DNA from: Ailanthus altissimus
Taxonomy: Eukaryota; Streptophyta; Magnoliopsida; Sapindales; Simaroubaceae
NCBI GenBank assembly: GCA_946807835.1
Contig: OX327683.1
Location: forward strand, 30,439,001-30,503,000
DNA: 64,000 bases
Reading direction: 5' to 3'
In this document: positions 61,201 through 64,000 of the stretch, piece after piece
How positions within the stretch are numbered: position 1 is the stretch's first letter
How the letters are laid out: each line of letters starts with the position of its first letter
Notes under the pieces: model-generated
What the model saw: only the letters and a program-made list of their open reading frames with translations
Told to the model about the DNA's origin: nothing
The model's database searches: none
Made by a program: the position numbers and the translations under genes

Positions 61201-61512
61201 CATTCAAAGAGAGATCTAATGCAAATTAAATCTCATACTCATTGAATACAACATGTCAAGATATGTACACTCTTCTATTTGAGCTTAAGTATCTATAGTT
61301 CTTTATATTGGGAACTGTATCCTATGAAAACTTATTTCTTAGTATGAAAGTTCATTTTGAGCTTTTGATTAGGTTTGAAATACGGATAACATGCAACCAG
61401 ATACTCTCATAAAACTATAATCTAGTTTCTATCCAAAAAGTAGTTCAACTAACGTTCTAAATTTATGAATTGATATGGAAATTCTATTATTGTTGAAAAG
61501 GCATTCCACTAA
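58246..61512 (-). pseudogene. Copia-6: truncated Ty1/copia element, split by a solo LTR
   Basis: On the minus strand the order is integrase end (61520-61300, YSFMRVSGCML), linker (61140-60928), solo-LTR interruption (60927-60072), RT (59520-59380, CKLTKALYRLKQ), RNase H end near 58570-58480 (HFIRDKV), purine tract GAGTTTGAGGGGGG (58411-58396) and an LTR beginning TGAAAATATAAATGC at 58394. The LTR's far edge is uncertain. Gag, protease and most of integrase are missing, cut at the R1 boundary. Every frame is broken. Confidence 0.7.
60072..60927 (-). mobile_element. Solo LTR of a Copia-1-related family
   Basis: An 846-bp unit (60077-60922) starts TGTTGGAGATTTGGTG on the minus strand and is flanked by GGTAT on both sides (60072-60076, 60923-60927). 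It has the same layout as the Copia-1 LTR: an ATTGCCTACGTCCACAGTGG block (60232-60251) and a GCGCTG-rich patch (60605-60700). No internal region remains, which is the product of LTR-LTR recombination. Confidence 0.88.
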
Positions 61513-63845
61513 TGTAGTAACCAGTATCCATAACCGGTAAGAATATGTATATTTATATATATAAATATACGTATTTTATTTGTATGTGGGTGATCCTTGA
61601 TTTATATATTCTTATTAGTAGTGTTTTTATAGGTTAAGGATATACTATTAGTATTGGGTTTATTTGCAAGACTTTGGAATTATTTTAGGGACCAAATTGT
61701 TATACTTTGAAAGTTTTGGGGGTGAATTCGTAAATACCAAAAATTAACCACTTAGTATAAAAATACACTTTTAAAAACCCTAATTCTCTCATTTTGGTCG
61801 AGCTACCCATTTTTAGAGAGAGAAGAGAGAAATAAAGGAGAGAGAAAGAGAAGAAGAAGAAGAAAAAGAAGAAGAAATTGGAATTTTGGATCTTTAGAGG
61901 TATATCACAACTAATTATCAATTTATTGGTGTTAATTAAGTTAATTTCTTTAAGTTTTGATTTCTGAAAATATGTATAATTAAGGATTTGATGTGTATTT
62001 CGTTTGATGTTGTGAGAATTGATGATGATCTATAAGATAGTTTGATAAATCATGATGAATTATGGAATTTCTGCTGGATAACCTCTTGATCTAGGAATTT
62101 TATAAATTGTTGTGATTCGATTCTGGTTTTGAATTTTGAGTATATGAAATTAGACATGTTTAGGATCATCTGAGACTTTGAATCGACTGAAAATCTCGGA
62201 AATTGAATTTGTAGTGAATTTACCAAAATGACCCTGGAATTCTGGAAATTTCCTGTGTAAACAGTATGATACAGTGGAAAATAATTTTTGACCTGGTGAA
62301 TGATCTTTAAAAATTATGAATTTGTGGAATATGATAATTTTATATGTCTAATATGATATACTCGGAATTGAGAATTTGGATCAATGTGGTTGAAGTGTTA
62401 TGAATTTTTAAAGTGTATCAGCTCATTGCAATATTTGATTAACAGATTTTTAAAGTTATAGAATAAAATAGTTTTAAAATACTTTTGGCAGTGATTTGGA
62501 AGTGAAATATTTATCATGGACTGAGATATGTGTTAAGAGTAATTATGTGGTAGTTTTATAATTTTTGAGTTAGTATATGATTTTATAGAATTGGGAGATT
62601 GAATACTGTTCAGTAAGTATCTTGATCCTGTCAGGCTTGTAGTTTGGATTCGATGGTGTGTATGGAATGGATTGTGTAGGAAATTTGATATAATATTCAT
62701 ATATAAGAAGGATATATGAGTCAAGAATGGTATATTCTGATTTTGGAGTAATTGGACATCATTTGATGTATTAGAAATTTTTGTTAAGTGTAAGTGGTCA
62801 GAATGACAGGTTTTGAGAAACCAAATATTTAGACCAATTTGATGTGATAAATGCATTGTGTATAATTTTGTAAGCTATTTAAAGTATTTTGTGTGAATTG
62901 TGAGGCTTATGAAAGGATTAATCTCCATTGATAGGTTAAGGAGATCTAAGCCTTGTGGCTGAAAGTGTTAAGAGGTAAGTATACTAGACTTACTACTGGA
63001 ATCACAATAAACATAATAATTGTTTTGTATGATTTTGTAAATGGGGTTAAGAATATGTTTATGATATGTCAAAGTATATTTTGATATGAAATGTGAATAT
63101 ATATTTATGAATGTGAGCATTGACATTGAGCATGGACATACATGTGTTTTTGAAAGTGAGCTTTCCAAAATAAGATGCGTTTAACAAAGAAAGCTTTTGA
63201 AGTGTAATATGTCCATGAGAAATATTTTGTGATTTGAGGGTACTTGAACTCACTGTTAACTTAGTAGGCATTTTATTTGATTTGTGGAGCCTTTATGTGT
63301 GGCCTTTCCTTCGGGATTGGTATATGTTATGTGTTCCGTATGTAGGGAGGATCCTATTGGTACCTAAAGGAAGTGTGAGTCATCACATTCGTGTGGTGGC
63401 GTATTGGTACATGTGAGAGGACTCACCGATGATCAGGGTGAGGGTTTGGCTTTTACCTTCGGGCATAAGCGTTATATATGTGTGATTTAAGGACCTCACT
63501 TGTACTATTCCTCTCATACGGTATGTCACCTACGAGTGACATTTGGCTCATTATGTGATATGTGATATGTAAGTCCTACTAAGTAGTAGTCGAGTAATGG
63601 TATTCCTATTATGTGTTTTGAAAGAATGTGTAAGCGCTTACATGATATGTGATTTGATAAGATTATGATTTTGATTGATCACAGCATATCATACACATGC
63701 ATTGTGTACATATATGTATTTGTATTTGATATATGAAAAACTAGTATGCTTACTGAGTTTTATACTCATTATATTTTATGGTGATTTCAGGTAAATAAGG
63801 TACATGTGTGCATAGCGGATTTGGCAAGGCTTCTGCTGTTCCTTG
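61513..63845 (+). repeat. R1 dispersed LTR-like repeat, 5' and middle part
   Basis: Starts at about TGTAGTAACCAGTATCC, abutting Copia-6, and runs to 63845, where another element begins. Its last 163 bp equal 1-163, so the whole unit would be roughly 2.75 kb with the 164-579 tail. It has no long open frame. A TATA-like AGTATAAAAATACAC (about 61755-61769) precedes a GA-rich leader (61815-61880) with GAAGAAGAAG repeats, which looks like a transcription start region. Confidence 0.6.
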
Positions 63846-64000
63846 TGTCACGCCCCAAATGTCCTCAAGCAATTCATCGAACATTTGGTGCGCGCCAAGT
63901 TCCCTCAAAGACTACTTGGGCCATTGGAGCATTCATGGAGCACCCCTTTTAAAAGGCCCACTTGAGTTTGTGATATTCATGGGCCAAGCCCACATGTAAT
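63846..64000 (+). mobile_element. Start of another TGTCACGCCCC element
   Basis: TGTCACGCCCC (63846-63856) begins abruptly inside R1, right after the point where R1 would continue GGTTCCC. It is the inverted form of the GGGGCGTGACA terminus at 579. The remainder lies outside the window. Confidence 0.5.

Noticed and set aside
1..63845. One giant element with R1 copies as its two LTRs
   Set aside because: The interior contains host genes and many independent insertions, the left copy ends at 579 and the right one is interrupted; dispersed copies are simpler.
63808..63999. 63-codon frame at the window end
   Set aside because: It spans the junction of two repeats and has no motif.

Overview
The window is nuclear DNA of a flowering plant, most likely a eudicot: two intron-containing host genes of plant-specific or plant-typical families (a TBL/DUF231 wall-polysaccharide O-acetyltransferase and an ALMT anion channel) lie in AT-rich DNA packed with Ty1/copia LTR retrotransposons, solo LTRs and inverted-repeat elements. 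No bacterial, organellar, rRNA, tRNA-gene or CRISPR feature was seen. I cannot name the species.

Layout. 1-579 is the tail of a dispersed LTR-like repeat (R1), whose other copy ends the window (61513-63845). 1639-2745 is an old copy of a second repeat family (R2). 4781-8460 is a complete four-exon TBL gene, plus strand, 479 codons. 9270-14909 is a full-length but broken copia element (Copia-1, minus strand, target duplication GTTAT). 16307-23281 is a second copia element (Copia-2, minus strand, target duplication AAAAC), itself interrupted by a 2.0-kb R2 solo LTR (20130-22165, target duplication CCACT). 23282-26782 holds remains of a third (Copia-3). 30230-32535 is a six-exon ALMT gene, minus strand, with an apparent frameshift near its 3' end.

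35415-38217 carries two copies of an AT-rich repeat seen also at 27311. A host-gene fragment (38396-38657) abuts a long-TIR element with a probable 9-bp target duplication (38658-40219), followed by a foldback element (40830-41913). 43469-49324 is Copia-4 (plus strand; a 28-base G run in its 5' LTR). 53008-57457 is Copia-5 (plus strand, target duplication TGCAT) with no recognisable gag. 58246-61512 is truncated Copia-6 (minus strand), split by a solo LTR with target duplication GGTAT. R1 and the start of another TGTCACGCCCC element close the window.

Nothing suggests the genes work as one system. TBL (Golgi, wall O-acetylation) and ALMT (membrane anion transport) are independent host genes in a repeat-rich setting. 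The most unusual observations are the ALMT frameshift, the long-TIR element with tRNA-like boxes in both arms, the host-gene fragment beside it, a 20-bp tandem duplication that breaks Copia-1, the replacement of gag by tandem repeats in Copia-5, and insertion nesting that can be read from intact target-site duplications. I found no convincing novel multi-gene system.
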